The notes beneath the pieces are model-generated. The model had not been told where the DNA came from, did no database searches, and worked only from the letters and a program-made list of their open reading frames with translations. This document shows, piece after piece, positions 1-11,081 of a stretch of 64,000 bases of DNA; position 1 is the stretch's first letter, and every line of letters begins with the position of its first letter. This DNA comes from Vairimorpha ceranae (Eukaryota > Microsporidia > Nosematidae). A program made the translations under genes and the position numbers. The stretch covers positions 62,001 through 126,000 of the forward strand of contig NW_020169299.1 of NCBI RefSeq assembly GCF_000988165.1, in the 5' to 3' direction.

Positions 1-886
1 ATTTAAAGGCTGCTTTCAAAAAAGGTAACATAAAAATCTGAAGACACAAATAAATCATTGATGTAAATAAAAAAGCAAGTTTCTAAAATATTTAAGATTA
101 TTCTATGATATTGTAAAAATCCAAAAAAATTTAAACATTGGATTTTTTTGTTAAAACCTAATGTGTTTATTAAAACTAGCGTAAACCTACATTAAAAACC
201 AACCTACGCCTAAAGTATTTATCAAAACTTAAATAAAATTATATTAAACAAAATTCTTAATAAATTAAAACTATTTTTTTTCACATCTTTTTCATTAAAA
301 TTAAAGATAAAACCCAATTTTTGTTTTAAACGTAAGTTACAATTTAGCCAAATTAGAAATTACTCTGCTTTTTTTTGCATGTATTAAAAAGACTTTGTTG
401 AATTTAGTGTATCTAAGCCATATACTGCAACTTTTGAAAGATTTTAATAATATTTAAGTTTTAATTTTCAAGAAATTTTGTAAGACATTTTAATTTCACT
501 ATTATGAAAAAAGGGGCCTTTAAATACTCTTAAGCCGTTCTATTTTTTCTTATAAATAATGTTAGAATAATTTAAAATTGTTATTAAAAATTTTTGATAT
601 TTTTGTGTAAATTTTTAATTAAATTGGTCATAAAATTAATAGATCAAATATCATATTAGAAAAAATTAAATAAACAAACAAAACTTTATTTTGTGTAAAG
701 TAGACCAATTTTGTTTATTAATAAAATATGAATGCAAATAAATTAAATATTTTACAATTGCATATATTGCATCTTTTTTCAATTACAAATACAAAAATGA
801 TTTAAATTAATAGAATTTGAATTTTATTCATTAAATATTTTTTTTAATTAGTTTTTATTTTTAAAAAATCTAGTTTTTTACCCATA
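1..886. other. Non-coding left flank
   Basis: No credible gene is visible. The stretch is AT-rich with many short poly-T and poly-A runs. The segment at about 681-735 closely resembles the sequence the same distance upstream of the paralogous gene at 6918, and the last 50 bases before position 887 are also conserved between the two. The right part is therefore probably the duplicated promoter region of the family A gene. Confidence 0.6.
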
Positions 887-1474
887 ATGTTTTACATTTA
901 TTTCTTATGTTATCTTTTTTCTTCTAACACATCAGAAAGTGATATGCATACCAACACTTTTATAAAATCATATATAAATGATGACTGTAATGCTAAATAT
1001 TCTTCTACACTTTTTACATCTATTAATAATGCTACAGAATATAAAGAACTTATCAAAGATTTATACCCATGCTCATGGCTTTCTAGTATAAATAGCTTCT
1101 TTTATAAATTTGATAACAATAAACATCTGCGAAAATTTATCGAAAAATATCGTAAACTTATTTGTTTTCTAATACCGCATGAAAAATTTGATTTTGTTTA
1201 TCCGATAGATTATTTATTAGAACAATATAAAAACAGATTTATAGATAATTATATTGAGCTTGAACTACGAAAAATTTCATTAACAAAAATGTTGTCTTTT
1301 TTACGATTTTCTGAATCTATAAATCTTGATGATATTAGATACAAAAACATACTTAAATTATATATTGATCAAATAATCAACACAGTAGAAATATATTCTA
1401 AATTTTTTTATGAATTGAGAATAATTTATTTTTATTTAATTAACGAAGACCAATTAAATACAGTTGATTCTTAA
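887..1474 (+). CDS. Predicted secreted protein, family A copy 1
   Basis: I recognise no known family in this 195-residue protein. It opens with a short hydrophobic stretch (MFYIYFLCYLFSS) that reads as a signal peptide, followed by a charged, helical, Lys/Phe/Tyr-rich body. The start is set by ATG just after a CCC motif (acccataATG). It is a clear paralogue of the protein at 6918-7484: both share the blocks NYIxLELRK, a following M-SF segment, ESxNLD and a C-terminal YSKFFYELR. A third, more distant copy lies at 10491-11081. Upstream DNA is conserved as well, so gene and promoter were duplicated together. A secreted, possibly host-directed role is inference from the signal peptide and the lineage-specific family. 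Confidence 0.75.
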   Translation: MFYIYFLCYLFSSNTSESDMHTNTFIKSYINDDCNAKYSSTLFTSINNATEYKELIKDLYPCSWLSSINSFFYKFDNNKHLRKFIEKYRKLICFLIPHEKFDFVYPIDYLLEQYKNRFIDNYIELELRKISLTKMLSFLRFSESINLDDIRYKNILKLYIDQIINTVEIYSKFFYELRIIYFYLINEDQLNTVDS

Positions 1475-2289
1475 TTTCGATTTTTTTTATTTTGTAGAAA
1501 GACATTTTTATTCTTTATTAGTTAAAAGACGTTGTTTGCATAAGAAAAATGGAGAATTTTGTTTTAGAAGGCCGCTTCTTACTTCAGCTTAAAAGGAATT
1601 TAGAAAAAATATATAAATAATTTTATTCAAGTATTAAAATTTTTTTATACGTCACATCGAACATATCAGAATTTTTTTTACGAACTTTTTTCTAAATTAA
1701 AATGCATATAGTATCAAAATTTTAATATATAATCTTATTTATTAATAAAAAAGATTTGATCTCTATGTTTTTAAATATATTTTCAACTGTATTATAAGTT
1801 TTGTTTAAAATATCTAATCAAATAGCTAGGTAATTTTAATAAAGATAAACTGTAGATAGAGATTAAAAATAGATTTTTTTGTTAATATCTTGTGTGAATA
1901 CTTTTCGCCAAAATTACCACTTCATATCTTTTTTTATCTTTAAATATAATTTTGGTACAGCTCCTTCAGTATCTTATTCCATTCTTCCGCCACAGTAACT
2001 TTAAATTCTTGAAAATTTTTACAATTTCTAGCACTAACATTTTTTTTAAAATCTCATATTCTCAATTGAATATAAATCGGGTTTTTGTGATAACTATTTA
2101 TTAATTTTACCCTTTTTTTTGTGGTAAAAAATCACAATTTAAAAATTTTTAATTTTATAAATTTTCTAGAATTTGATTTTGTAAAAAAAAACTTATCAAA
2201 AAGGAGGGTACACAAAAATCATATGAGAGACTATTTAAAGGGTCATTAACAAAAATGGTTACCAAAAAAAGGTCATTAATAAAAAAGTT
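1475..2289. other. Non-coding, AT-rich
   Basis: No gene is visible. The first bases after the stop contain an ATTTTGTAGA block that also follows the paralogue at 7484, so the duplicated unit appears to include a short 3' flank. The rest is poly-A/T-rich with no recognisable element. Confidence 0.5.
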
Positions 2290-3080
2290 ACTTAGAAATT
2301 TATTAAAAAACTAGACAGTTGCCTCGATCTCCCCTTATTTTTTAAACTACTTCGTAAGCTTTCATGTGTTCTTTGGATCATTATCCTGTTAAAATAAAAA
2401 ACTTTTGATCTAAATCCACTGCACCTTTAATAAATTATCATTGAGAATTTTAGTACATTTAAACTATCCATTTACCTTCAAATATCAGAGTATTTTAACT
2501 AATTTCTTTGAAAAACAACCCTAAAAATTATTAAACCATTTTACCATGCTTCATAGTAAGTTCTATACTTTTCATATCACACCACAAATCATCTTTCCGA
2601 AGGCAATTAACTGTTTAATCCGACTCAAACAGTGATATTTTAGATTCATCACTCTATATAATATTTTTAAAGTAATTTTTCTCTTTGTAATACTATTTTG
2701 TTGCTAGTCTTAATCTATCTTAAATATTTTTTTTTGACAAAAGTGGTTTACATGCTCTTCTCCTATCTTTATGACCCAAATCAACTAATTTTTAAAAAAA
2801 ATCCTAGCAATTATCTTTTTTTTGATTTTTATAATTTGTTTCTCAGTTCAGTACAACCTATTAATGGTTCCTTTTAATTTTCTTATCAAGACGCAGCAAA
2901 TCATTGTCATTTAAAAAAGATCTAACTTGAATTCTTAGTTTAAATAATTTTTCCTTTTTTTCATATTCGTTTATTGTTTAGAGACATAGGAAGAATGTAA
3001 ACTAAATTTTTCAGCAACTATTTTTGACTTTTTTCAACTTTATATTCGGCTAAAATTTAGGTTTAAGCAAAATTTTTTCC
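2290..3080 (-). mobile_element. Decayed Tc1/mariner transposase
   Basis: On the reverse strand, broken by stops and frameshifts, I can read pieces of a Tc1-type transposase in the right order. They are a worn helix-turn-helix-like start, then KPLLSKK followed by RLRLATK, then SDESKISLFESD with the first catalytic Asp, a TMKHGK piece matching the TVKHGG block, and QDNDPKNT with the second catalytic Asp near 2366-2386. The third catalytic region (PDLNPIENLW in the family) is only faintly suggested near 2300-2330. No intact reading frame or terminal inverted repeat was found, so this is a dead copy. The boundaries are approximate. Confidence 0.75.
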
Positions 3081-3379
3081 TCTTTTAACAAAAGGTTTAT
3101 AAAATTTTTAATTTTATTATTTTATAAAAGAATTTAAAAATTCTATTTTTATTTCCAAGTAAAATTTATGCTTTAATATTACGCAAATAAAAATCTTTAA
3201 TCGTTTATTTAAACCTGCTAATCTTATTAAAAATTTATTTTTTTGTATTAAAATAGTTCTTGATAAAAATTTACTTATAAGTTTGTCCGAGATTTTTGTA
3301 AAAAAATAAATAATTTTTTTTTAATCCGTTACTGTATAAAAAATTTTCCAATATCACTTATATAGTGTCAATTTTAGTT

Positions 3380-4040
3380 TTCAAATCGGTTTTCATGTTG
3401 CTTCATAGATTATTAATATTATTAGTGTGTTGGTTCAAATTATTTGAAAGACAACACCGTGACAAACTTAATAAAGATAACTTTTACAAACATGTAAGCT
3501 GATCAGTATTTTAACTTCCCATCCTTTCAAATAGTGGTGCCCTTCTATGACCAATTTTTAAAAAGTTTAAGCATCGTAGATGTTGTCCTATCTGAAACAA
3601 TTTGTAAAAAAGTATCACTTGTTGCTTCATCTATACCACCTACAAGTCATGTGGTGCCTGGAAGTTCATCATATGTAAATGTGGGACATAATATTATCTT
3701 ACCCCTACATATTGCGGTTTCATCTACTTGTATAAACCTTTCCGGCCCTTTTATTCTACCGAAGAGGCTGTCAACTTTTTTTTATTTTTTTAAAATTTCA
3801 TCCTTGTGGGAAGTAACAATGCTATTACTCATATCCATAACGCAACAATATTATTCTTAATTTGATAAAAGCAGGTAGACAAAAATTTTGAAAGATCGTT
3901 CTTGTTTTAATGCACTGCCTTTCGTAGCAGCCATTTGGGCAATAAAAACAAGTTTCTTCTATAAAAAGCGTACTTTTTACCTGCTTCGTGTGGGCACTAC
4001 AAACACATCTTATTGTGCGTCTAAAGGCGTTAAAAGATTT
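3380..4040 (-). mobile_element. Decayed IS1595/ISXO2-like DDE transposase
   Basis: The reverse strand carries fragments of the ISXO2-like transposase family, which is common in microsporidian genomes. First comes a Cys-rich N-terminal zinc-ribbon-like part (RCVC, then CFYCPNGC, at about 3940-4030). Next is GPERFIQVDETAICRGK with the first catalytic Asp near 3715-3735, then a worn LVGGIDEAT block. Finally HTNNINNL followed by SNMKTDLK lies near 3395-3430, matching the family's HTNNIENLWSxLK signature. Stops and shifts break it, and the region of the second catalytic Asp is not readable. An open frame on the opposite strand at 3534-3860 is only a shadow of this relic. Confidence 0.75.
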
Positions 4041-5284
4041 TAAAAATTTATTGTTTTTTTTCGGCTTAAAAAATTATTACATGCAAATTTTTTATGTTTA
4101 TAGAAAAGTTAAAAAATTAAAAGTCGCTTTGCTTAAATACAGATTCAAAAAGTATAATTATAGCACAAAATTCCTGTTTTTTTATTTTTTAACCCCTTTG
4201 AAGCTGTAGTTAAGGAGCGCTGATGAATAACTTTCTATTCTAATTCCTAAAATAACAATTTTGATGGTTTTCAAGTAGCAAAAAATGTAATAATATGGCA
4301 ATATCAATATTTTGGTTTTACTAGAATGGTGTATGTTGTTTAATTGCGGACCAATTACATTTAATGGTCTTCGTATGAATATTAGATGTTGTAATTTACT
4401 AAAGCGCTGGGGTTTACTATTTATTGTTGTAGTATTCATGCCTTAACTGTATTATGCTTCTTCCAGAGAGCTAAATTTAATAAACATACTTTATTAATAT
4501 TTAAAATCAATTTATCCAAAAATTGCTAGGACTTATTATAAACAAAACGATTTTACGACTTGCAGTTATTTTAATTATTTTAAATACCCAAACCCCGCAG
4601 ATCGAATGAATTTTCTGATAGTTGTGCTTTACAAATAGATTTTCATCTAATTTCATTTTCTATCCTTTCAATCTAAAAAATAAATTTTTTTATGTAAATG
4701 TTTAAAATACAATTTTTTTTCGAAAAGCTATTACTTAAATATTTGTTACTATAATAGTTTCTACTTAAATCTTAAATAGAAGAAATAAATCTAGATTTCT
4801 CTTCTATATATGCAGACATTTATAGATTAGAAAGTCTTCATTCTATGTCTTTCAGGCGCTGTATGACCAAATAAACATTTTTCAGCAACACATGTCCCAG
4901 TTTTGCTTATTTTTTTATTTAAATGATATATTTAGGTATCTTTACCACATTTAACACATATTCTCTTACTATGGTGTTTTTTTACAATATTATAAATTTT
5001 TGTCAAGCTCTAAAATTTTACACTTTTAATTAAAAATTAAAAAAATTTAATGCTTTTTTAAAAAACAAGAAATCCTTAACTATAAAAAAACACAAATTTT
5101 CAATCAAATTGGTCAACAATTGATTTTATCAGTGAGTTTATCGCATGTCAATAATTTTAATTTATTCTTAGTTTAACTCCTTTAAATATAAAATCAAAAA
5201 ATAATACACCTTTGTCTAATTGAAAATTTTATAAGAAACAATTATATTTTTGAATTTACTTTTATAAAAAAAGAAATACTAGCA
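4041..5284. other. Non-coding, probable repeat debris
   Basis: No supported gene. Short open frames on both strands (about 3988-4209 and 4182-4439) have no CCC start motif and no recognisable domain. Because it lies between two transposon relics, this stretch is probably also decayed mobile DNA, but I cannot assign it. Confidence 0.4.
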
Positions 5285-6130
5285 GCTTACAGGAACACCT
5301 TGTACAACAATATAAGTAAAATCTTTGCATAAAAAGTTGTATAGAGCTGTCTTATTGAGTAACACGTCGTTAAGCATTTGTCGATATGGTTAAAACACGA
5401 AAAAATGCCAACAAGAAGAAAAGAACTATTTTTTTATTTTAAAGATAGAACCATTTTTATTGAAGAATAAAGTAGATGCTTTATTGTAATGTAGCAGAAA
5501 AAATGTCGATCATTTAGCATCTAAATGTGAAGAATGCTAGGCAATGAATACACAAGAAGGCATAATGAGGTGATGAAGTAAGTACATTTACTATTGCGCA
5601 ATAAGTATGGAGTTGAATCGAGAATGAAATTAATAAACCATATGGTACAGGATCCAGTATCTAACAAATATGTAGAAATAAGAGTTGACACCGCGATCAA
5701 AACAGACATAAAAATAAAAATAACAGGCCTGATTTAGTAGTAGTAGATAAGAAAATGATGGGAATACTAATTATTTAAATAGGAATTGCGTCATTTGATA
5801 GTCTGTAAAGAGAAGAAACAGAAAAAAATTTAAAAAAATGATATACTATCTAATGAACTTACCCTAAACATCATTTTAAGTCTATTATTATACCACATTA
5901 AATGACGCGAGATGGCGTGATAACTAACTATTATGAGAGCCACAAGAAATGATATTAGATTTTAATTAGGAGAGAAACATACGCCCAATCAATAATACTA
6001 AAGAAGCCCTGAAAAGCATTATCTTTGACCATAAAAAGTAAGGAGATATTGATTTAGTAGATAATAGTAAAGAGAGTTTAACGTCTTTAAGCCAAAAAAT
6101 CTGGTAGAATCTTAATTCTCTAAATGAATA
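5285..6130 (+). mobile_element. Decayed non-LTR retrotransposon, C-terminal endonuclease end
   Basis: The plus strand, with several stops and frame changes, reads as the 3' end of an R2/R4/Dong-type LINE ORF. The order is WLKHEKMPTRRKE, then KDRTIF, then the zinc-knuckle remnant HLASKCEEC, then TRRHNEVMK, VHLLLRNKYGVES, VQDPVSNKYVEIRVDT and NRPDLVVVDKK. The last piece is the RPD core of the restriction-like (PD-(D/E)XK) endonuclease of these elements, followed by an IGIASFDSL stretch. No reverse transcriptase domain was found upstream, so this is a 5'-truncated dead copy, as is usual for LINEs. The boundaries are approximate. Confidence 0.7.
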
Positions 6131-6917
6131 AGAAAATAGCTAAATTGCCTCGTAATTAAATTATTATATTTAACTTATTTGAATCACAGAAAAAGAAGGA
6201 TTATTTTTTTTAAGTTGCTGATTTAGAATTTTTTGGTGGCTATTGTTGTTTTCTAAAAAATTGTTACTAAAAAACACCGGTCATAGTCATACTATGACAA
6301 TAAATTATAATTTTTGTTTTATAAAATTTAAATGCCCACAATCGCAAGAAGCAAATACAAATTTTTATAAAAAATTTTAATTAAAGAATAAGAAAAAAGA
6401 AATGAATAATAACAAAATTAACATAAATTTTTTTAACAGCCCAGGACAGAAATAGGCGTGGAACTTATTTAAAAAAAACAATAAATATAATTATATTGAA
6501 ACTTATTTAAAATAGAGGTGTTATTCTCTTGGACAGGACACATTGGCTTATATTTATTCCTAAAATTATATAAAATCGACACGCCAACCCTACGGCTTTA
6601 AATTTATTATTATATATCGTTTAAGATCTTCTAAACGGCTGTTATTCCACAGTTAGATACTTAATCATTAAACTTAATAATAATCATATCTAGTAAAAAC
6701 TTTATTTTTTTCTTTTGTAAAGTAAACCATTTTTATTTAATTAAATACGAATTAAAATTAAAATTTGTTAAAAGTTAATTAAATTTAAATTGCTAAATAA
6801 TAAGTTGTATGTTTTTGTATAGTAATACAGACAACTTTTGTATTTGAAGTTTATTTTTATGACTTTATAGATTTTTAATCAATTTTTATTTTTAAAAAAT
6901 ATAATTTTTAACCCAAA
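6131..6917. other. Non-coding, upstream of family A copy 2
   Basis: No gene is visible. The left part may be the 3' untranslated tail of the LINE relic. The right part (about 6696-6755 and the last 45 bases) is conserved with the flank of the gene at 887 and probably contains its promoter. A perfect short hairpin lies at 6280-6298. Confidence 0.5.
6280..6298. repeat. Perfect 8-bp hairpin
   Basis: GTCATAGT, a 3-base loop CAT, and ACTATGAC form a perfect inverted repeat. It sits about 150 bp after the LINE relic. It could be a structured 3' tail of that element or chance. Confidence 0.4.
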
Positions 6918-7484
6918 ATGCTTTATATCTATTTTTTACGCTATTTTTTTTCTTATAATACACCAGAAGAGACGGATAATGATGATTTTATAAGATTATA
7001 TGTAAAAGATAATTCTGATATCCAAACGGCTTTTGTTTTTTGCACAGCTATAAATAAAGCTCTATACTATAAAAAACTTCTAAAAAAATTAAGTTTACGC
7101 ATGTATTTCCTTAATATAATTAAAATATCTCATGAAATCGATAACGATGAATGTCTGCTTATGTTTATGAAAAGATTTGAAGAACTTAAAGGATGGTTAC
7201 TATTCCATAAAAAATTTAATTTTATTCATTCGTATAGTAATTATGTAGAACTGTACAAAAAAAGATTTATTTATAATTATATTAAGCTTGAATTACGAAA
7301 AGTTCCATTGATAGAAATGATGTCTTTTGTACAGTTTTGTGAATCTTTTAATTTAGATGAAATAGATGATTTTAGATGCAAAAACATGCTGAATTTTTAT
7401 ATTACTCAAATAGCTAATTCTGTAAACATATATTCTAAATTTTTTTATGAACTAAGAGTAGTTTATTTTTGTTTTTTATTATAA
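6918..7484 (+). CDS. Predicted secreted protein, family A copy 2
   Basis: A 188-residue protein of unknown function and the closest relative of the gene at 887. It has the same short hydrophobic start (MLYIYFLRYFFSYN), the same FIxNYIKLELRK block, an SFxQFCESFNLDE segment and the C-terminal YSKFFYELR, then ends on a hydrophobic tail (VVYFCFLL) where copy 1 continues with polar residues. ATG follows a CCC motif (aacccaaaATG). The preceding 40 bases (a run of T, a run of A, then TTTTTAACCCA) are nearly identical to those of copy 1. Secretion is inferred from the N-terminus. The function is unknown. Confidence 0.75.
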   Translation: MLYIYFLRYFFSYNTPEETDNDDFIRLYVKDNSDIQTAFVFCTAINKALYYKKLLKKLSLRMYFLNIIKISHEIDNDECLLMFMKRFEELKGWLLFHKKFNFIHSYSNYVELYKKRFIYNYIKLELRKVPLIEMMSFVQFCESFNLDEIDDFRCKNMLNFYITQIANSVNIYSKFFYELRVVYFCFLL

Positions 7485-8061
7485 AATGATTCAATAGTGT
7501 TAAAAAATAAATGTTGTATTTTTGTTTATTTTGTAGATGGGCGGATGCTCATAAGCTGTATTTATTAGGGATTAAATCTAAAATTTATTTGTCTTTTGAA
7601 AAATCTTAATTTTTTTAATTCTATTCTTAATGAATTTAATGCTAAACATTCTTTTAGATACTCTTTACTTTAGTGTTGTTGATATGTTTTTTAATAAAAA
7701 CGATACTTTGTGATTATCCGCTTACACGTGGAGAAGAAAAGTTGAATCATGGAATTTTAATTAAAAGCTGTTAAAAGCATATTTTAAAGAAGAGACGCAA
7801 ATTATTGTTAATTTATATTTTACAAACAAACAAATATTAAATAAATTAAGTAAAGAAATATTGTTTTAGATATTAAAAAAAATTATAATTGATGGCTATT
7901 AATTAAATGTTAAAAAATGAAGTTAACTTCTTTTGTTTTTAAACTTGTTTTGTATCAAATTCATAATTTTTATCAAACTCATACAATGTTTATACGCAAC
8001 AAAATAATGTATTATCATCATTATTTGTATTTTATTAAACTTATCACCACCCCTTTACTGT
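7485..8061. other. Non-coding spacer
   Basis: No gene is visible. The first 60 bases contain the ATTTTGTAGA block shared with the 3' flank of the gene at 887. Confidence 0.5.
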
Positions 8062-8826
8062 ATGAAATATATTGCATTATTTGTTCTTGATATTTTAGGA
8101 TTGAAATTACAAGTAGCTTTTTACTCTAATGAGTTTTTTAATAAAATTCCTTTGTTTGACTTAAACTTTGTTGATGGCTTAAAAAATGAAAAATTAAATT
8201 CTATCATCGATTTTATGATTACCAAAAATTTAATTAAAATAACCAACTCTTTTGACCATGAAAGTTATTATTCTAATAATGAAAAACTTAAAGAATTACT
8301 GTCAAAACAAGTAAAAAATATTGAAATAGTTATGTTGGATCGGTTAGTCAATGAGCTCATATTTTTAGCAAATGATAAACTTATAAAAAAAGTGGATTTG
8401 CCGATTTGTAAAATGATATTTAGAATTATTGAATGTAAAAAAAACAATTGGGAAGGGATTAGAAAATTACATGCAGGAATTGAAAAATACAAATGGTTTG
8501 AAACGATGAATTATTATCCCTGTTGCTATGACTGTTCTCTGAATGAAAGAAAAAATACCTTTAGATTTCGTGCTTTTTGCAATTTATTAAAAAACTATAA
8601 AAATCAATCTATATTAGCTCTTGCTAAAAAATCTATATGCTTTTATATAAAAAATGATCAAAACATTAGTCAAAAAGATATAAATGATTTTATGATTCAA
8701 GATGACGAGGTTATTTTTGAATGTCCTAAAAAGATAAAAGTAGCTCTAACAAATGTTGATTTTTTGAGTTGCGATAAGATTCTTTTTGATAAAAAGCAAG
8801 TTCTTTTTTTAAATTATCTGCATTAA
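8062..8826 (+). CDS. Predicted secreted protein, family B copy 1
   Basis: A 254-residue protein of unknown function. It has a hydrophobic N-terminus (KYIALFVLDILGL) suggesting a signal peptide. The most conserved features with its paralogue at 14563-15333 are GLKLQxAFYSN just after the hydrophobic core, ELIFLxNDxLIRK, MIFRIxxCK, NQSILA followed by KK and IC, QDDExIFEC, and the C-terminal YLH. By hand alignment 42 of the last 76 residues are identical. Cysteines at CYDC in the middle could form disulfides. ATG follows a CCC motif (accacccctttactgtATG). No domain is recognised. A secreted effector role is only inference from the family pattern and the surroundings. Confidence 0.75.
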   Translation: MKYIALFVLDILGLKLQVAFYSNEFFNKIPLFDLNFVDGLKNEKLNSIIDFMITKNLIKITNSFDHESYYSNNEKLKELLSKQVKNIEIVMLDRLVNELIFLANDKLIKKVDLPICKMIFRIIECKKNNWEGIRKLHAGIEKYKWFETMNYYPCCYDCSLNERKNTFRFRAFCNLLKNYKNQSILALAKKSICFYIKNDQNISQKDINDFMIQDDEVIFECPKKIKVALTNVDFLSCDKILFDKKQVLFLNYLH

Positions 8827-10490
8827 TAAAGTTAATATTATTTTTAAAATTAGTCTGTTGTTTGTTTAAAGTGTGTTTTTTTAAAATTTAAAAATTGTAA
8901 CAAGCTAATTCTTATGTTGACAATTATAAAAATTTTTGCAATTTAAAATTATCAGATATAATTGGCTTGTCAAAGATGGTAAATTAAGGGTTTATTTCTT
9001 ACAGAAATTCCGCTATTTGTTTTAGTATGAAATTTTTTTTTTTACTTTTGATAGATGGTTTTGAGTGGCAATTGTAAAGGTGCAATAAAGATGAAACAAT
9101 TACAAAGTTTTAACCTAGATGTAGTTCCACAACGAAAAGTTTATTTATGTAGACACCATTTATTTTCTTTGAAAATTTTTATTTGAGTAACAAATTAGGT
9201 TTGTCGTTAACATTTTGTCTTTTTAGCACCAAGAGTAAATGTTATGAGTAGATGTATTACTTTTATCTTCAATATTCTTATGTTCCCCGTTCTTTGGCTT
9301 TATATATGACATTTTTAGGAGTCTTTCTAAGAGTGACCAACTGTACATATTCTCCAATTTTGTTAGTAAATATAAGTTTTTTTGTATCTAAATGATGCTT
9401 GATGACCACATATCATACAATAATGTCAATTATAAAAAAATTTATGCGAATTAAGCCGTAAATTACAGACATTACATATTTCTTATAAGTTATGCACCAT
9501 CTAACTCCGACTTACTAATCTGTAAAGAAAATTTATAAAAAGAATTATTTTTCTAAAAGCTTTATCATTTTAGAAACCAATATAATTGACAGTGTATACA
9601 AATAAGCAGTGCTGACTTTGGTGCTACTTAGAATATTAAACCAACATTTATTTATATTAAATTTTAATGTTTTTCCACTGTTTCTAAAAACTAGTGATAT
9701 TTATAGTAGAGTAATAAATAAAGAATTGGTGCTATTTGAACAAACTGTCAAACATTAGAGATGTTGACTGTTAAACCTTACTTAAAAGCATATTAAAACA
9801 TTCGAGCTGCATTTTTAGATATCTGGATTTGTCTTATAATAAATTAATATACTTTAACATCTTTCTTCATTTAAATTTCTAGCATTTAAATTTTAATCAG
9901 CATGCAGCTTTATAAATGTATCATATAATTTAAAGGATTAATAAATAACTGTAACCTTTTGACAAATATATCATTCAATTGTATAATAAAATATAGAAGC
10001 AATATTTTATAAAAAATCAAAAATCATCTATTGAATTTAAGTTGTCAAACAGTAAGTAAAATTTGTCAGTTTAAAGAACCCTTTCATTGTGATTTGTTTA
10101 ATTAAGAAAATCATTATTTAAAAAGATTATGTTTCTGGCAAACACAAAATCAATATAATATAAAATTTAATATCTTTATTTAAGTGTTTTTTATTTTACA
10201 GATATGTGTAAATATAAATATAATGCTGAATAAAAATTTAATATAAATATTCTAATTTTTATTAGATTTAGACAAAATATCTAATTGCAATAAAAACCAC
10301 AATCGGTCTATTCTAAATTATTTTCTTTTATTTATTCTTCAATTTAATTAAACCACATTTTTTAATATAAATATGTCTTCTTTCAATTTCTAAATCTTTC
10401 GGGTATTATGCGAAATTTATTAATTATCAATTATCACTTTTTTTTAATTTTTTTCAATAATTTATTATTTTTAATTAATTTACATGGCCC
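8827..10490. other. Non-coding, 1.7 kb
   Basis: No credible gene is visible. Around 9060-9500 base composition is slightly less AT-rich and short coding-like pieces appear on either strand, so it may be an old, unassignable transposon relic. The rest is AT-rich filler. The last 100 bases hold poly-T tracts upstream of the gene at 10491. Confidence 0.4.
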
Positions 10491-11081
10491 ATGATTTTTC
10501 TAATATTTTTGTGTTTATCTCAAGAATCTCACGTTCAAAATCAATTTTCTTTAATAGCACCAACAAAATTGTGTTATTTTATTTATAATAACGGAATAGA
10601 AGTTTTGCCAGTGCCAGTATTTACTTCTTTAATAAATGCAAACAGATTAAAAAAACATCTTTTAAACAAAAATTTAAATGAAGCTGTAAAATGTTTACAC
10701 GACGCGATTTTAGAAGAACCTTGTGAAAAGCTTACAGATTTTACTACGGATCTAAAAAAACTATTACCATTAATCAAGGACTTTGATCAGTTTAACTTCT
10801 TTAATTTAGAAAATATTATAACTATAGATTACATTATACAGTTTAATAAAAGATTTGAAGCTTTAAATTTAAGATCTATTTCCTTGACACCATTTAAAGA
10901 TTTTATTAATAAATATACTTGTTATTTGCGGGCTAATTCGGACCTACGAGAAGATTGTAGAAAAACAATACGAGAGATAATACTTACTGTTAGAGTTTAT
11001 AAAAATCTTATTATTGAGATAAAAACAATATGGTTTGGATTGGTACAGTTCATTGATAGGATAAACCAAACATTCTTTTAA
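10491..11081 (+). CDS. Predicted secreted protein, family A copy 3 (divergent)
   Basis: A 196-residue protein of unknown function with a short hydrophobic leader (MIFLIFLCLS). It is longer at the N-terminal third and more diverged than the other two family A proteins. It shares an RFEALNLRSISL segment matching their RFIxNYIxLELRKxxL block, and a C-terminal region (TVRVYKNLIIEIKTIWFGL) that aligns with the YSKFFYELRxxYF block. ATG is directly preceded by GGCCC; an earlier ATG at about 10483 is out of frame. Membership in family A is a hand-alignment judgement and is weaker than the pairing of copies 1 and 2. Confidence 0.65.
   Translation: MIFLIFLCLSQESHVQNQFSLIAPTKLCYFIYNNGIEVLPVPVFTSLINANRLKKHLLNKNLNEAVKCLHDAILEEPCEKLTDFTTDLKKLLPLIKDFDQFNFFNLENIITIDYIIQFNKRFEALNLRSISLTPFKDFINKYTCYLRANSDLREDCRKTIREIILTVRVYKNLIIEIKTIWFGLVQFIDRINQTFF

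Noticed and set aside
3534..3860. A 108-residue open frame on the plus strand
   Set aside because: It is the reverse-strand shadow of the IS1595-like transposase relic and has no CCC start motif.
4182..4439. An 85-residue open frame on the minus strand
   Set aside because: No start motif, no domain, and surrounded by transposon debris.
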